A stretch of 64,000 nt of DNA from Polluticaenibacter yanchengensis (lineage in GTDB: Bacteria > Bacteroidota > Bacteroidia > Chitinophagales > Chitinophagaceae), in NCBI GenBank assembly GCA_027854065.1, contig JAQGEF010000003.1:62001-126000 (forward strand), in the 5' to 3' direction. Under the pieces are notes generated by a model. The model did no database searches. It had not been told where the DNA came from and worked only from the letters and a program-made list of their open reading frames with translations. Position numbers and translations under genes: made by a program. How positions within the stretch are numbered: position 1 is the first letter of the stretch; every line of letters starts with the position of its first letter. Below are positions 35,569 to 44,620 of this stretch, in pieces.

Positions 35569-36247
35569 TATTTTTGGTTTTCTCGTTTGATATTTTATCT
35601 GTTAATTTATCAAGTATATTTTTGCTATTGATTTTTTCCAGGAAAACGGGCTTGTGAAAATGCTCTAACTTATTGAGCAGGCGTATCAATTCTGTTTTTT
35701 CGTTTTCTGTGAGATCTCCTGTAACGATATTGGTGGCTTGCCGTATTTTACCCATTTGTTTTTGGAGTGTCAGTCTCCCTTTTTCTGTTATTGATATGCG
35801 CTTTTCTCGTTTATCTTCGACGGAGTTATATTGTGATACCCAGTTTTTATCTAAAAGCCTTTTTATAATTTGCATTCCTGTTTGCTTATCATGAATATTT
35901 TTTTTGATGAGCTCCATCTTACTCATTTCTCCGAAGGCCTGTAAGTTTATCAGATATATGAAATCGTCCTGTGTGGAAAACTCTGAATCCTGCATGGCGG
36001 CTTTGGAGTAATTTTTGGCATACCTGTTCATGTGTACGATCAGGGTGCTGATAACACTTTCCGGGCTTCTGCCGTTTTCTTTGCCTTCCCAATTGATGCC
36101 TGTGTGGCCGGGAAAATTCTTATGTTCTTCATCTATGATCCATTGTATAAATCCGTTTATATCATTGCTGTATGCTGCATGTGCATTCATCTTTTCTTCG
36201 AATGATTCTATCAGTTTTAAACTGTCTCTTATAAGATTGTAGTTCAT
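35561..36247 (-). CDS. MarR-family regulator heading the carotenoid operon
   Basis: 228 residues, larger than a typical MarR protein because of a 60-residue N-terminal extension and a Lys-rich C-terminal tail. The winged helix lies at about 105-165: MSKMELIKKNIHDKQTG, then IIKRLLDKNWVSQYNS and DKREKRISITEKG, the wing. It is the first gene of the operon and overlaps crtI by eight bp, so it would co-regulate pigment genes and probably itself. Repeated palindromes lie in the region directly upstream. The ligand is unknown. Confidence 0.85.
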   Translation of the reverse strand: MNYNLIRDSLKLIESFEEKMNAHAAYSNDINGFIQWIIDEEHKNFPGHTGINWEGKENGRSPESVISTLIVHMNRYAKNYSKAAMQDSEFSTQDDFIYLINLQAFGEMSKMELIKKNIHDKQTGMQIIKRLLDKNWVSQYNSVEDKREKRISITEKGRLTLQKQMGKIRQATNIVTGDLTENEKTELIRLLNKLEHFHKPVFLEKINSKNILDKLTDKISNEKTKNNE

Positions 36248-36253
36248 ATCGAT

Positions 36254-36356
36254 TATTAGTAATAGTTTGTACTAATTAATTGTAAATGTATAATATTTTT
36301 ACTTTAATGACTAAATTTTGTACTATTTATTTGATTTAAATCTATTATTAGTAATA
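36254..36356. promoter_or_regulatory. Candidate operator palindromes upstream of marR-crt operon
   Basis: The 11-bp palindrome TATTAGTAATA occurs at 36254-36264 and 36346-36356. Each is followed within about ten bases by a TACTA word, and TTTGTACTA occurs next to the first and again near 36318. The first copy begins seven bp from the marR start codon. Such paired palindromes are typical MarR-type binding sites. Binding is inferred from position and symmetry only. Confidence 0.5.
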
Positions 36357-37104
36357 AAATATACTATTTTCTTTAATTTTATCTTTGATTCATTAATTCC
36401 TAAAGTATGATGGTGTTATTGTAATATGAGTTTTGGACATTATAATTTGGTTATCAATGCATCATCTTTAGCTGGTTTTGTATGGAATAAAGGTTCTTAG
36501 ATTTTTGGTTATAATATTCATATTGGACTTGAAAGGGATTGTGCTAAATTGGTTAGTATTGTTGTTTGTTTTTGCTTCATTCTTTTTGCATTGCGAAAGG
36601 TTGTAACCGGAGATGATGGTCGATATTCTCTAAATATCTATGGTATTTATTGTATTAAAAAGACTAGTAAAAATTTTATGTGCAGCATCAATTTATTGCA
36701 TTTAACTATTTCACGCTTTACATGGACTTTACATGGGCTTTGTATGGGCTTTAACTATCCCGTATATTTTTATGAAAGATATTAAAAAACAGGTGTTTTT
36801 TTAACAAATCCTCATGGCTTTAATAAATTGTAGTGCTGCTCCAGAAATTGTGGCAGATTTTATGAACAGTTATATTTCATTATTAATTAGCGCCATTTTC
36901 AATAAATTCATACTTGAGTATTTTCCTTATTTATTTAGTTTGTCATGGGCGTTAAGTATTCTGCATATACGGTAATGAATCATGTCTATTTGGGCGAGGT
37001 AGATTTGGTAGGAGAGTGGATCCGGTAAGTAGGTGGGGCATCCCTATGCCACTTAATTTATAGATTTGCGATATGCCTATCTACTAAGGTATATGAATCT
37101 GTAA
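36357..37104. other. AT-rich gap, no supported gene
   Basis: About 750 bases between the carotenoid regulator and the RND pump gene. A 78-codon frame at 36549-36785 shows no family features. Three imperfect 11-bp tandem copies of TTACATGGGCT occur at 36718-36750. Otherwise nothing is recognised. Confidence 0.6.
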
Positions 37105-37144
37105 TAACTAAACAACCCGGGGGGATGACCGGGTTGTTTAGTTA
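37105..37144 (-). terminator. Terminator of the RND pump gene
   Basis: TAACTAAACAACCCGG and CCGGGTTGTTTAGTTA are perfect 16-base complements around an eight-base loop, 26 bp past the pump gene's stop. A strong T run is missing, but the stem is long and ideally placed. Confidence 0.8.
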
Positions 37145-37169
37145 TGTTATTATTTCCTGAACTGTTTAT

Positions 37170-40100
37170 TTAATGTTCAATTGGTGTTAATGTTTCATCA
37201 TCCATTAAGTGTAACGGTACATTTTTGTGTCCGCGACTCATATAAGAGTACATGGCCGGTACTACAAATAGTGTAAGGATTAAGGAGAAAATAATTCCTC
37301 CAACAATGACAATACCTAAAGGGATGCGGCTTGTACTGGCGGCACCAAAGGATAAGGCGAGTGGTAATGCTCCAAATGCCATTGCCAGGCTGGTCATTAA
37401 GATGGGGCGTAAACGTGCGACGCTTGATTCTACTGCTGCTTCCGATTTTTTAAGCTTATTATCGTGCTCCAGTTTCTGATTGGCAAACTCCACTATGAGA
37501 ATACCGTTTTTGGTAACTAAACCGATGAGCATAATCATACCGATCTGTGAGAAGATATTTACTGTCTGGCCGAAAATCCATAGGCATAAATAGGCGCCAC
37601 CAATAGCTAATGGTACAGTTACCATTATAATTAACGGGTCTATAAAGCTATCAAACTGGGCTGCTAATACCAAAAAAATGAGGATGAGTGCCATGCCTAA
37701 GGCGAAATTGGTGTTGCCCTGACTTTCGGCATATTCACGGCTGGTGCCGGCTAATGCGGTGCTGAAGCTATCGTCCAGTATTCTGGCTTTTATACTTTCC
37801 ATTTCTGCAATGCCATCGCTGATGGCATAACCTTCTGCAAGGTTGGCGCTTACCGTGGCGGATTTGTAACGATTGAAGTGGTACAAACTCGGGGGTGTTG
37901 TTTCTTCTGTGATGGTTACGAGGTTGTCCAGGCTTATGAGTTGACCTAGATTATTACGGACATAAATCGTTTTCAGGTCATCGGGATTATCCCGGTGTCC
38001 CCGGTCGAGCTGTCCAATGATCTGGTATTGTTTTCCTTCGCGAATGAAATAGCCTAAACGGGAGTTGCTGAGCACTAATTGCAGGGCCTGGCTGATATCG
38101 TTGATGCTTACGCCAAGATTGGTGGCTTTTAAACGATCGACCTGTATGCGCACTTCGGGCTTGTTGAATTTTAAATCTGCATCTGCAGCGGTCAAAATGG
38201 TGCTTTTGCTTACTTCTTCTAAAAAAGCCGGTAATTTTTCTTTTATTTTTTCAAAATCATTGTTCTGGATAACATATTGAATGGGTTGTCCGCCACGACG
38301 GTTTACCTGGATGGTCTGGTCCTGGCTTGGGAACACGCGTACTTCTGTAAAGCGTTTTGTGTATTTACTGACATATTCTACTATTTCCTGTTGGGAGCGT
38401 GTTCTTTCTGCAGGATCTTTTAGTACCACACGTACCATACCATTGTTGACGGTACCGCCACTAAATCCCGGTGCAGTTAAAGCGATAATTACCTGTGCTT
38501 CAGGTACTGAATCTTTTACAAACTGGGCAATACGGTCCACCGATTTTTCCATTGCATCGAAAGAAGTTCCTTCCGGAGCGCGGATCTGCATCCTGAACTG
38601 GCTTTTATCTTCCATTGGCGCTAACTCACTTTTAAGGGTTCCGCTTAACCAAACAATCAGGGCGACACAAACGGCAATAATAATAAAGCTGACCCAGCGC
38701 ACTTTCATAAAGGCTTTGAGTATTTTGCGGTAACCGTTTTCCATGCCTACAAAAAACGGTTCGGACCATTTGTAAAACCGACTGTGACTAACGCCGGTTT
38801 TCCGGGTCAACTTAATATTTAAAACCGGGGTTAAAGTAAGTGAAACAACAGCAGAAATTAATACTGCAGCGGCCACTACCATTCCAAACTCCCTGAATAA
38901 TCTGCCAACGAAACCCTGGAGGAACATGATTGGTAAAAACACTACTGCCAAGGTGATGGAGGTGCTGATTACGGCAAAGTAAATTTCTTTGGAACCGGCT
39001 TTGGCGGCAGCCCATTTGTTCATGCCCTGCTCCATTTTTTTGTAGATATTTTCTGTTACCACAATACCGTCATCTACTACCAGACCGGTTGCCAGTACGA
39101 TACCCAGCAGGGTAAGTACATTGACAGAAAATCCCATGATGTACATAATGAAGAAGGCGCCAATTAAAGAAATGGGAATATCTATTAAAGGTCGGAATGC
39201 CATGGTGGCGCTGCGGAAAAACAGGTAAATAATAATTACTACAAGCACAAAGGCTATCAGTAGGGTTTCTTCTACTTCCAGAAGTGATTTTTTGATGTAT
39301 TTGGTTTGGTCGAGCAAAATACTGGTGGTAATGTCATCAGGAAGATCGTTCTGGATCTCTTTGTACCGTTTATCAAATTCTTCTGCAATGCTGATGTAAT
39401 TGCTGCCTGGTTGTGGTATAATGGCGAGGCCAATGGTAGGTACTCCGCGTTCCTTAAATGAACTTTCTTCGTTTTCCGGGCCTAATATTACATCTGCAAT
39501 ATCACTCAGGCGGATAATGCCATTAACGTCGTTGCGGATAATAACATTTTCAAATTCTTCTTCTGTATTTACGCGGCCAAATGTACGTACAGTCAGTTCT
39601 GTGGCGTCACCGGCAATTTTCCCACTTGGTAATTCCACATTTTCCCGACGAATAGCTGCTGCTACATCCGCAGCGGTAATATTCCTGGCATTCATGAGGG
39701 TAGGGTTCAGCCATATGCGCATGGCATATTTTTTCTCGCCCCAGATCTGGATGCCACTCACACCTGGTATGGTCTGTAATTTATCGACCAATACATTATT
39801 GGCAAATTCGGTTATCTGCAACTGGTTGCGGGTATCACTGCGTACAGCCATGCTTAAAATTGGCTCACTGCTGGCATCTGCCTTGCTTACTACCGGTGGT
39901 GCATCCAGGTCTTCCGGCAGGTTGCGTTGTGCCTGGCTTACTTTATCCCGTACATCATTGGCTGCTTCTTCCAGGTTATAACCTAATTCAAACTCTACGT
40001 TAATCCGGCTGCTTCCCTGGCTACTGGTACTGGTAATGTTTTTAATACCGGGTACACTGTTAATGGCTTTTTCAAGTGGTTCGGTTATCTGGCTCTCGAT

Positions 40101-40274
40101 AATATCCGCATTGGCACCTGCATAGGAGGTACTGACGCTAATGTTCGGAGGATCAATGGCCGGATAGTCCCTTACCCCTAAAAAGGTGTAACCTATCGCT
40201 CCAAAAAGGATAATGATCAAACTGATAACAACTGCCAGTACAGGCCTTCTGATACTTAATTCGGAAATATTCAA
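37170..40274 (-). CDS. RND efflux pump inner-membrane subunit (AcrB/HAE1 type)
   Basis: 1034 residues, the full length of a hydrophobe/amphiphile efflux pump. Twelve helices and two large periplasmic loops are present. The proton-relay residues show as the Asp pair in GLVVDDGIVV (near 407) and the Lys in LVTKNGILIVEFA (near 935). N-terminal MNISELSIRRPVLAVV is typical. In Gram-negative cells such pumps work with a periplasmic adaptor and a TolC-like channel; neither gene lies beside it here, the upstream gap being 620 bp of non-coding DNA. It may use partners encoded elsewhere. Substrate range is unknown. Confidence 0.92.
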   Translation of the reverse strand: MNISELSIRRPVLAVVISLIIILFGAIGYTFLGVRDYPAIDPPNISVSTSYAGANADIIESQITEPLEKAINSVPGIKNITSTSSQGSSRINVEFELGYNLEEAANDVRDKVSQAQRNLPEDLDAPPVVSKADASSEPILSMAVRSDTRNQLQITEFANNVLVDKLQTIPGVSGIQIWGEKKYAMRIWLNPTLMNARNITAADVAAAIRRENVELPSGKIAGDATELTVRTFGRVNTEEEFENVIIRNDVNGIIRLSDIADVILGPENEESSFKERGVPTIGLAIIPQPGSNYISIAEEFDKRYKEIQNDLPDDITTSILLDQTKYIKKSLLEVEETLLIAFVLVVIIIYLFFRSATMAFRPLIDIPISLIGAFFIMYIMGFSVNVLTLLGIVLATGLVVDDGIVVTENIYKKMEQGMNKWAAAKAGSKEIYFAVISTSITLAVVFLPIMFLQGFVGRLFREFGMVVAAAVLISAVVSLTLTPVLNIKLTRKTGVSHSRFYKWSEPFFVGMENGYRKILKAFMKVRWVSFIIIAVCVALIVWLSGTLKSELAPMEDKSQFRMQIRAPEGTSFDAMEKSVDRIAQFVKDSVPEAQVIIALTAPGFSGGTVNNGMVRVVLKDPAERTRSQQEIVEYVSKYTKRFTEVRVFPSQDQTIQVNRRGGQPIQYVIQNNDFEKIKEKLPAFLEEVSKSTILTAADADLKFNKPEVRIQVDRLKATNLGVSINDISQALQLVLSNSRLGYFIREGKQYQIIGQLDRGHRDNPDDLKTIYVRNNLGQLISLDNLVTITEETTPPSLYHFNRYKSATVSANLAEGYAISDGIAEMESIKARILDDSFSTALAGTSREYAESQGNTNFALGMALILIFLVLAAQFDSFIDPLIIMVTVPLAIGGAYLCLWIFGQTVNIFSQIGMIMLIGLVTKNGILIVEFANQKLEHDNKLKKSEAAVESSVARLRPILMTSLAMAFGALPLALSFGAASTSRIPLGIVIVGGIIFSLILTLFVVPAMYSYMSRGHKNVPLHLMDDETLTPIEH

Positions 40275-40827
40275 AATCTAAAATTTCAGATTTAACAATG
40301 GAAAGTTCGCACAATATAAGACGTTAAATTTAAGCATACCAATTGACCGGCATTAAACTATTATTAAAGTGGGGGATATGATTGCTAAACATAAAAAGAG
40401 GGCAGAATGACTTAGTGGTTGATGTGATGCCTGTTTTGGATATGATCCTTGTGTTAAAGGGCTTCAGTAATGAATCATTATTTTATAGCTTCTATAGTTT
40501 TTACTGCATTCAGAAATGGAAATGGGATTCTTCGCTGCGCTCAGAATGACCGTTCAGTAGTCATAATGTTCTGCACTTGCAGTCATTTCGACGAGGTAAA
40601 TTTGAAACTGTATTGAATTGAGACAACCCGAGGAGAAACCCCCTTGTTACAATATAAAGCGCATTAAAAAAATTAGGGTGGATTCTTCGCTGCACTCAGA
40701 ATGACCTTGAATCGAGCTCTGCTTACAAGAGTTCTAAATTTTTCTATTATAATGGTGTTCCTATTTAACCTTATTTATTTAATGATCGTTCTGTAAAATG
40801 ATATAGACAATGAATCATTACAATAAA
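40275..40827. other. Intergenic region with dispersed repeat copies
   Basis: 620 bases upstream of the pump gene with no gene. It holds the two copies of a dispersed repeat described at 40527-40706 and presumably the pump promoter, which was not located. Confidence 0.55.
40527..40706. repeat. Direct repeat pair, 27 bp, one mismatch
   Basis: The word GATTCTTCGCTGCGCTCAG begins a 27-bp segment at 40527-40553 that recurs at 40680-40706 with one change (G to A). Between them lie GTCATTTCGACGAGG and GACAACCCGAGGAG, words that belong to the same widespread class of intergenic repeat (TTCGCTGCGCTCAGAATGAC-like) in Bacteroidota. No coding potential. Confidence 0.7.
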
Positions 40828-40857
40828 TAAAAAAGCTCACCTTTTTAAAGATGAGCC
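40828..40857 (-). terminator. Intrinsic terminator of the ilvBNC operon
   Basis: On the minus strand GCTCATCTT and AAGGTGAGC pair (one wobble) and are followed by a run of six T. It lies 39 bp past the ilvC stop codon. Confidence 0.85.
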
Positions 40858-40895
40858 CTGAGGGTCTGCAAAACCTCTATTGAATTTAACTAAAA

Positions 40896-41951
40896 CTAGT
40901 CTACATTTTGGTTTTCCGGGCGTAAGCTACGAACGGTTTTACCGGCCTGCCACATTTCGCTATCGCGTAATTCAGCTAATTCAGCTTCTAATTTCACACG
41001 GTAATCGTCCTGGCTGTTAAGGTCGATAGAACGTTGACTTTCCTGGCCGGTAGCCACGCTATTGTACAATTCTTCAAAAACAGGCTGAGTGGCTGTTTTG
41101 AATTTTTTCCACCAGTCTAATGCACCACGCTGAGCAGTTGTAGAGCAGTTAGCGTACATCCAGTCCATGCCGTTTTCTGCTACTAATGGCATTAATGATT
41201 GCGTTAATTCTTCTACAGTTTCGTTGAAGGCTTCGGAAGGGCTATGGCCTTTACTGCGTAATACTTCGTATTGAGCAGCAAAAATGCCCTGGATAGCCCC
41301 CATTAATGTACCACGTTCTCCGGTTAAATCCGAGTAAACTTCTTTTTTGAAATTTGTTTCGAATAAATAACCGCTACCAACTGCGATACCTAAAGCGATA
41401 ACACGTTCCTGAGCTTTACCTGTGGCATCCTGGAAGATGGCGAAAGAACTGTTTAAACCACGGCCCTGTAAGAACATACGGCGTAGAGAAGTTCCTGAAC
41501 CTTTAGGAGCAACTAAGAATACATCCACATCTGCAGGAGGAATGATGCCGGTCTGCTCGTTGAAAGTAATACCAAAGCCGTGAGAGAAGTACAATGCTTT
41601 GCCTGGTGTTAAATGTTTTTTTACTGTTGGCCACAATGCGATTTGTGCAGCATCGCTTAACAGGTAACAAATGATGGTACCACGCTCTAAAGCTTCTTCG
41701 ATTTCGAATAAAGTTTCACCAGGAACGAAGCCGTCTGCAACTGCTTTATCCCAGGATTTTGAATTTTTACGCTGGCCTACGATTACATTAATACCATTGT
41801 CTTTTTGGTTTAATGCCTGTCCGGGACCTTGTACACCATAACCAATTACTGCTACGGTTTCATTCTTTAAAACTTCCTGTGCTTTACTTAAAGGAAACTC
41901 TTCGCGTGTAACAACATTTTCTACTGTACCGCCAAAATTTAATTGTGCCAT
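40896..41951 (-). CDS. ilvC: Ketol-acid reductoisomerase
   Basis: 351 residues. The enzyme converts acetolactate and acetohydroxybutyrate to dihydroxy acids with NADPH in valine, isoleucine and leucine synthesis. The nucleotide-binding motif is VAVIGYGVQGPGQALNQ (about 34-50); the metal-binding acidic residues lie in SDLTGERGTLMGAIQG near 227 and in NETVEELTQSLMP near 262. The GPGQ form of the loop is the variant found in Bacteroidota. It is the third gene of ilvB-ilvN-ilvC, 47 bp after ilvN. Confidence 0.95.
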   Translation of the reverse strand: MAQLNFGGTVENVVTREEFPLSKAQEVLKNETVAVIGYGVQGPGQALNQKDNGINVIVGQRKNSKSWDKAVADGFVPGETLFEIEEALERGTIICYLLSDAAQIALWPTVKKHLTPGKALYFSHGFGITFNEQTGIIPPADVDVFLVAPKGSGTSLRRMFLQGRGLNSSFAIFQDATGKAQERVIALGIAVGSGYLFETNFKKEVYSDLTGERGTLMGAIQGIFAAQYEVLRSKGHSPSEAFNETVEELTQSLMPLVAENGMDWMYANCSTTAQRGALDWWKKFKTATQPVFEELYNSVATGQESQRSIDLNSQDDYRVKLEAELAELRDSEMWQAGKTVRSLRPENQNVD

Positions 41952-41998
41952 TTTATAATCTGATTTATAATTTTAATAATGATTTGTTTGTAATAATA

Positions 41999-42586
41999 TT
42001 AATAAGTGAATACTTCTTTCTGCTGGTTTAAATACTCGTTCTCGATGACTTCTTCACCTGGTTCACGGTATTCAAATTCCCGTAATTTTTGGTTAAAGCC
42101 TTTGCTGTCTTTGATGATAGCAATGCGGGCGCTGCGGACAAATTCTATCAAGCCGTAAGGTTGTAATACTTCTACCAGTTTATCGGTTTCCTGGCGTTGG
42201 CCCACTACTTCAAATACGGTATAGTCTTTACGTAATACAACTACGCTGGCACCATGTTCACGCAATAAGCGTTCAACATAGGCTTTTTCCTGGATGACTT
42301 CTGTAGGCACTTTATACAATGCCAGTTCCTGCCATATAATTTCCGAATCCAGATTGAAGTAGGCTTTTAAAACGCCGATCTGTTTTTCTATCTGGCGGCA
42401 AAGTTTTCTTACCACCTCTTCGGTTTCGTTGATTAAGATAGTAAAACGATGGATGCCTTCAATTTCAGAAGGTGAAACATTCAGGGAATCAATATTTATT
42501 TTTCTTCGGGAAAATATGATGGCTACCCTGTTCAGTAAGCCTATCTGATTTTCTGTATATACGGTTATGGTAAATTCTTTTTTCAC
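41999..42586 (-). CDS. ilvN: Acetolactate synthase, regulatory small subunit
   Basis: 195 residues, starting with GTG. The N-terminal ACT domain begins FTITVYTENQIGLLNRVAIIF, shown as FTITVYTENQIGLLNR, and contains the usual feedback-ligand region with INIDSLNVSPSE. A second ACT-like half follows. It binds IlvB and confers valine inhibition. It lies 27 bp after ilvB. Confidence 0.93.
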   Translation of the reverse strand: MKKEFTITVYTENQIGLLNRVAIIFSRRKINIDSLNVSPSEIEGIHRFTILINETEEVVRKLCRQIEKQIGVLKAYFNLDSEIIWQELALYKVPTEVIQEKAYVERLLREHGASVVVLRKDYTVFEVVGQRQETDKLVEVLQPYGLIEFVRSARIAIIKDSKGFNQKLREFEYREPGEEVIENEYLNQQKEVFTY

Positions 42587-42613
42587 TATTTATATTTTGA
42601 CCTGAATGAAAAA

Positions 42614-44362
42614 TTATATTTCGTTTGCTGCTAAAACAATTTCTGAAACGCCACGTCCCTGGGGAACCATCGGGAAAACGTTGTTTTCTTTGCCTACCAT
42701 TACTTCTAAAAGATATGCGCCATCATGATTTAACATGGTTTGTAATGATTCCTTAAGTTGTTCTCTCTGACTGATGCTTCTGCCTTCTATGCCGTAACCT
42801 TTTGCAACGGTTACATAATCCGGGCTGGTAATGTTTACAAAGGAATAACGCTTATCGTGAAACAATTGCTGCCACTGCCGTACCATGCCTAAGAACTGGT
42901 TATTCAGGATGAGGATTTTTACGGCAGCGCCAAACTGCATGATTGTTCCAAATTCCTGGATGGTCATTTGAATGCCCCCGTCGCCAATTACCGCCACCAC
43001 ATGCTTGTCCGGTGCACCGTATTTGGCACCGATGGCTGCCGGTAAACCGAAGCCCATGGTGCCCAATCCGCCACTAGTGATATTGCAGCGGCTTGTGTTT
43101 AATTTCGCATACCTGCAAGCTACCATCTGGTGTTGACCAACGTCTGAAACTATAACGGCATCCCCATTGGTCAGTTCATTTAAAATGTTTATTACCTCAG
43201 CCATTGTCAGTACATCGTTTTCAGGATGCATTTCCGGCTTTATTACTTTTTCTATTTCCTGTTTGGTACAGTCATAGAATCTCTTTAACCAGTCATTATG
43301 GCTGTTTTCTTTTACCAACCTGGAAAGGAGTGGTAAGGTTTCCGCACAGTCACCCCAAACAGGCACTGTTGTCTGAACATTTTTATCAATTTCTGCCGGG
43401 TCAATATCAAGGTGGATGATCCGGGCATTGGTGGCATATTTATCCAAACGGCCGGTAACCCGGTCGTCAAAGCGCATACCGATTGCAATCAGTACATCGC
43501 ACTCATTGGTCAACAGGTTAGGGCCGTAGTTGCCATGCATACCCACCATGCCTACATTTAAAGGATGATCGGTGGCTAAAGCACCTGCTCCTAATATTGT
43601 CCATGCCGCAGGAATACCCGTTTTGTTTACAAAATGTTCCAGGTGTTTTTCGGCATTTCCTAAAACAACACCTTGTCCGAATACGATGAATGGTTTTTTT
43701 GCCTGGTTAATTATTTCAGCTGCTTTTGTAATGTATTCGTGACGAATGGTTGGTTTAGGCTTATAACTTCTGATATGGTTACATGGCTGATAGCCTTCGA
43801 AATCTATTTTTTGTAACTGGGCATTTTTGGTAATATCTATCAAGACCGGTCCGGGGCGACCGGTGGAAGCTATGTAAAAACCTTTGGCAATTGCATCAGC
43901 AATTTCAGAAGCATCTGTTACCTGGTAGTTCCATTTGGTAACAGGTGTTGTAATATTCAATACATCGGTTTCCTGAAACGCGTCAGTCCCAAGCAGGTGC
44001 GCAAATACCTGGCCGGTAATACATACCAGTGGGGTGCTGTCAATCATAGCATCAGCCAGACCAGTTACCAGGTTGGTTGCGCCGGGGCCACTTGTAGCAA
44101 ATACCACTCCTGTTTTGCTACTGGCGCGCGCAAAGCCCTGTGCAGCATGTATGCCACCTTGCTCATGACGAACCAATATATGTTCCAACTGATCCTGGTA
44201 ATCGTAAAGGGCGTCATAAATAGGCATAATGGCACCGCCCGGATAACCAAAGACGACGTTTGTACCCTCGGCTAAAAGCGAACGAATAACAATCTCCGAG
44301 CCGGAAATGTTTTCAATCAATGCTGTGTCTTTCTTAACTTCTTTTAATTCTTCGGATACCAT
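42614..44362 (-). CDS. ilvB: Acetolactate synthase, catalytic large subunit
   Basis: 582 residues. It condenses pyruvate to acetolactate, the first common step of branched-chain amino acid synthesis, with thiamine diphosphate, FAD and Mg2+. The ThDP-activating Glu lies in LVRHEQGGIHAAQGF (about 62-76); the ThDP/Mg2+ motif GDGGIQMTIQEFGTI begins near residue 461 and ends with ILNNQF. It is first in ilvB-ilvN-ilvC. No ilvD or leuA lies upstream, where a lipoprotein gene and its terminator end the region. No leader peptide with runs of Leu, Val or Ile codons was seen. Confidence 0.95.
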   Translation of the reverse strand: MVSEELKEVKKDTALIENISGSEIVIRSLLAEGTNVVFGYPGGAIMPIYDALYDYQDQLEHILVRHEQGGIHAAQGFARASSKTGVVFATSGPGATNLVTGLADAMIDSTPLVCITGQVFAHLLGTDAFQETDVLNITTPVTKWNYQVTDASEIADAIAKGFYIASTGRPGPVLIDITKNAQLQKIDFEGYQPCNHIRSYKPKPTIRHEYITKAAEIINQAKKPFIVFGQGVVLGNAEKHLEHFVNKTGIPAAWTILGAGALATDHPLNVGMVGMHGNYGPNLLTNECDVLIAIGMRFDDRVTGRLDKYATNARIIHLDIDPAEIDKNVQTTVPVWGDCAETLPLLSRLVKENSHNDWLKRFYDCTKQEIEKVIKPEMHPENDVLTMAEVINILNELTNGDAVIVSDVGQHQMVACRYAKLNTSRCNITSGGLGTMGFGLPAAIGAKYGAPDKHVVAVIGDGGIQMTIQEFGTIMQFGAAVKILILNNQFLGMVRQWQQLFHDKRYSFVNITSPDYVTVAKGYGIEGRSISQREQLKESLQTMLNHDGAYLLEVMVGKENNVFPMVPQGRGVSEIVLAANEI

Positions 44363-44540
44363 TTTTAAGGCTGTTTTTTATTACTTAATCAACATTTGTA
44401 AAACTAGGCATCAATGTATAGATATCAGGCCCCAAAAAAGTACTGATTACACTGCCTAATTTGTTTGTTTTTTTTATGAAACCTAATGTAGGAAAGGGTT
44501 TGATAAAATTGTTGTTTACAATCTATAAGAGGATGGACAT

Positions 44541-44588
44541 AAAAAAGCATAATTTACGGTTCCTAAGCACAGAAACTGTAAATTATGC
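44541..44588 (-). terminator. Intrinsic terminator after the lipoprotein gene
   Basis: GCATAATTTAC at 44547 pairs with GTAAATTATGC up to 44588; on the minus strand the stem is followed by TTTTTTATG. It lies 33 bp after the lipoprotein gene and just upstream of the ilvB leader. Confidence 0.85.
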
Positions 44589-44620
44589 AGACTTTAATCC
44601 TGAGATTTTATAATAATTTG

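Noticed and set aside
36549..36785. 78-codon frame in the gap between marR and the RND pump gene
   Set aside because: Composition is that of random AT-rich DNA and it contains a short tandem repeat.
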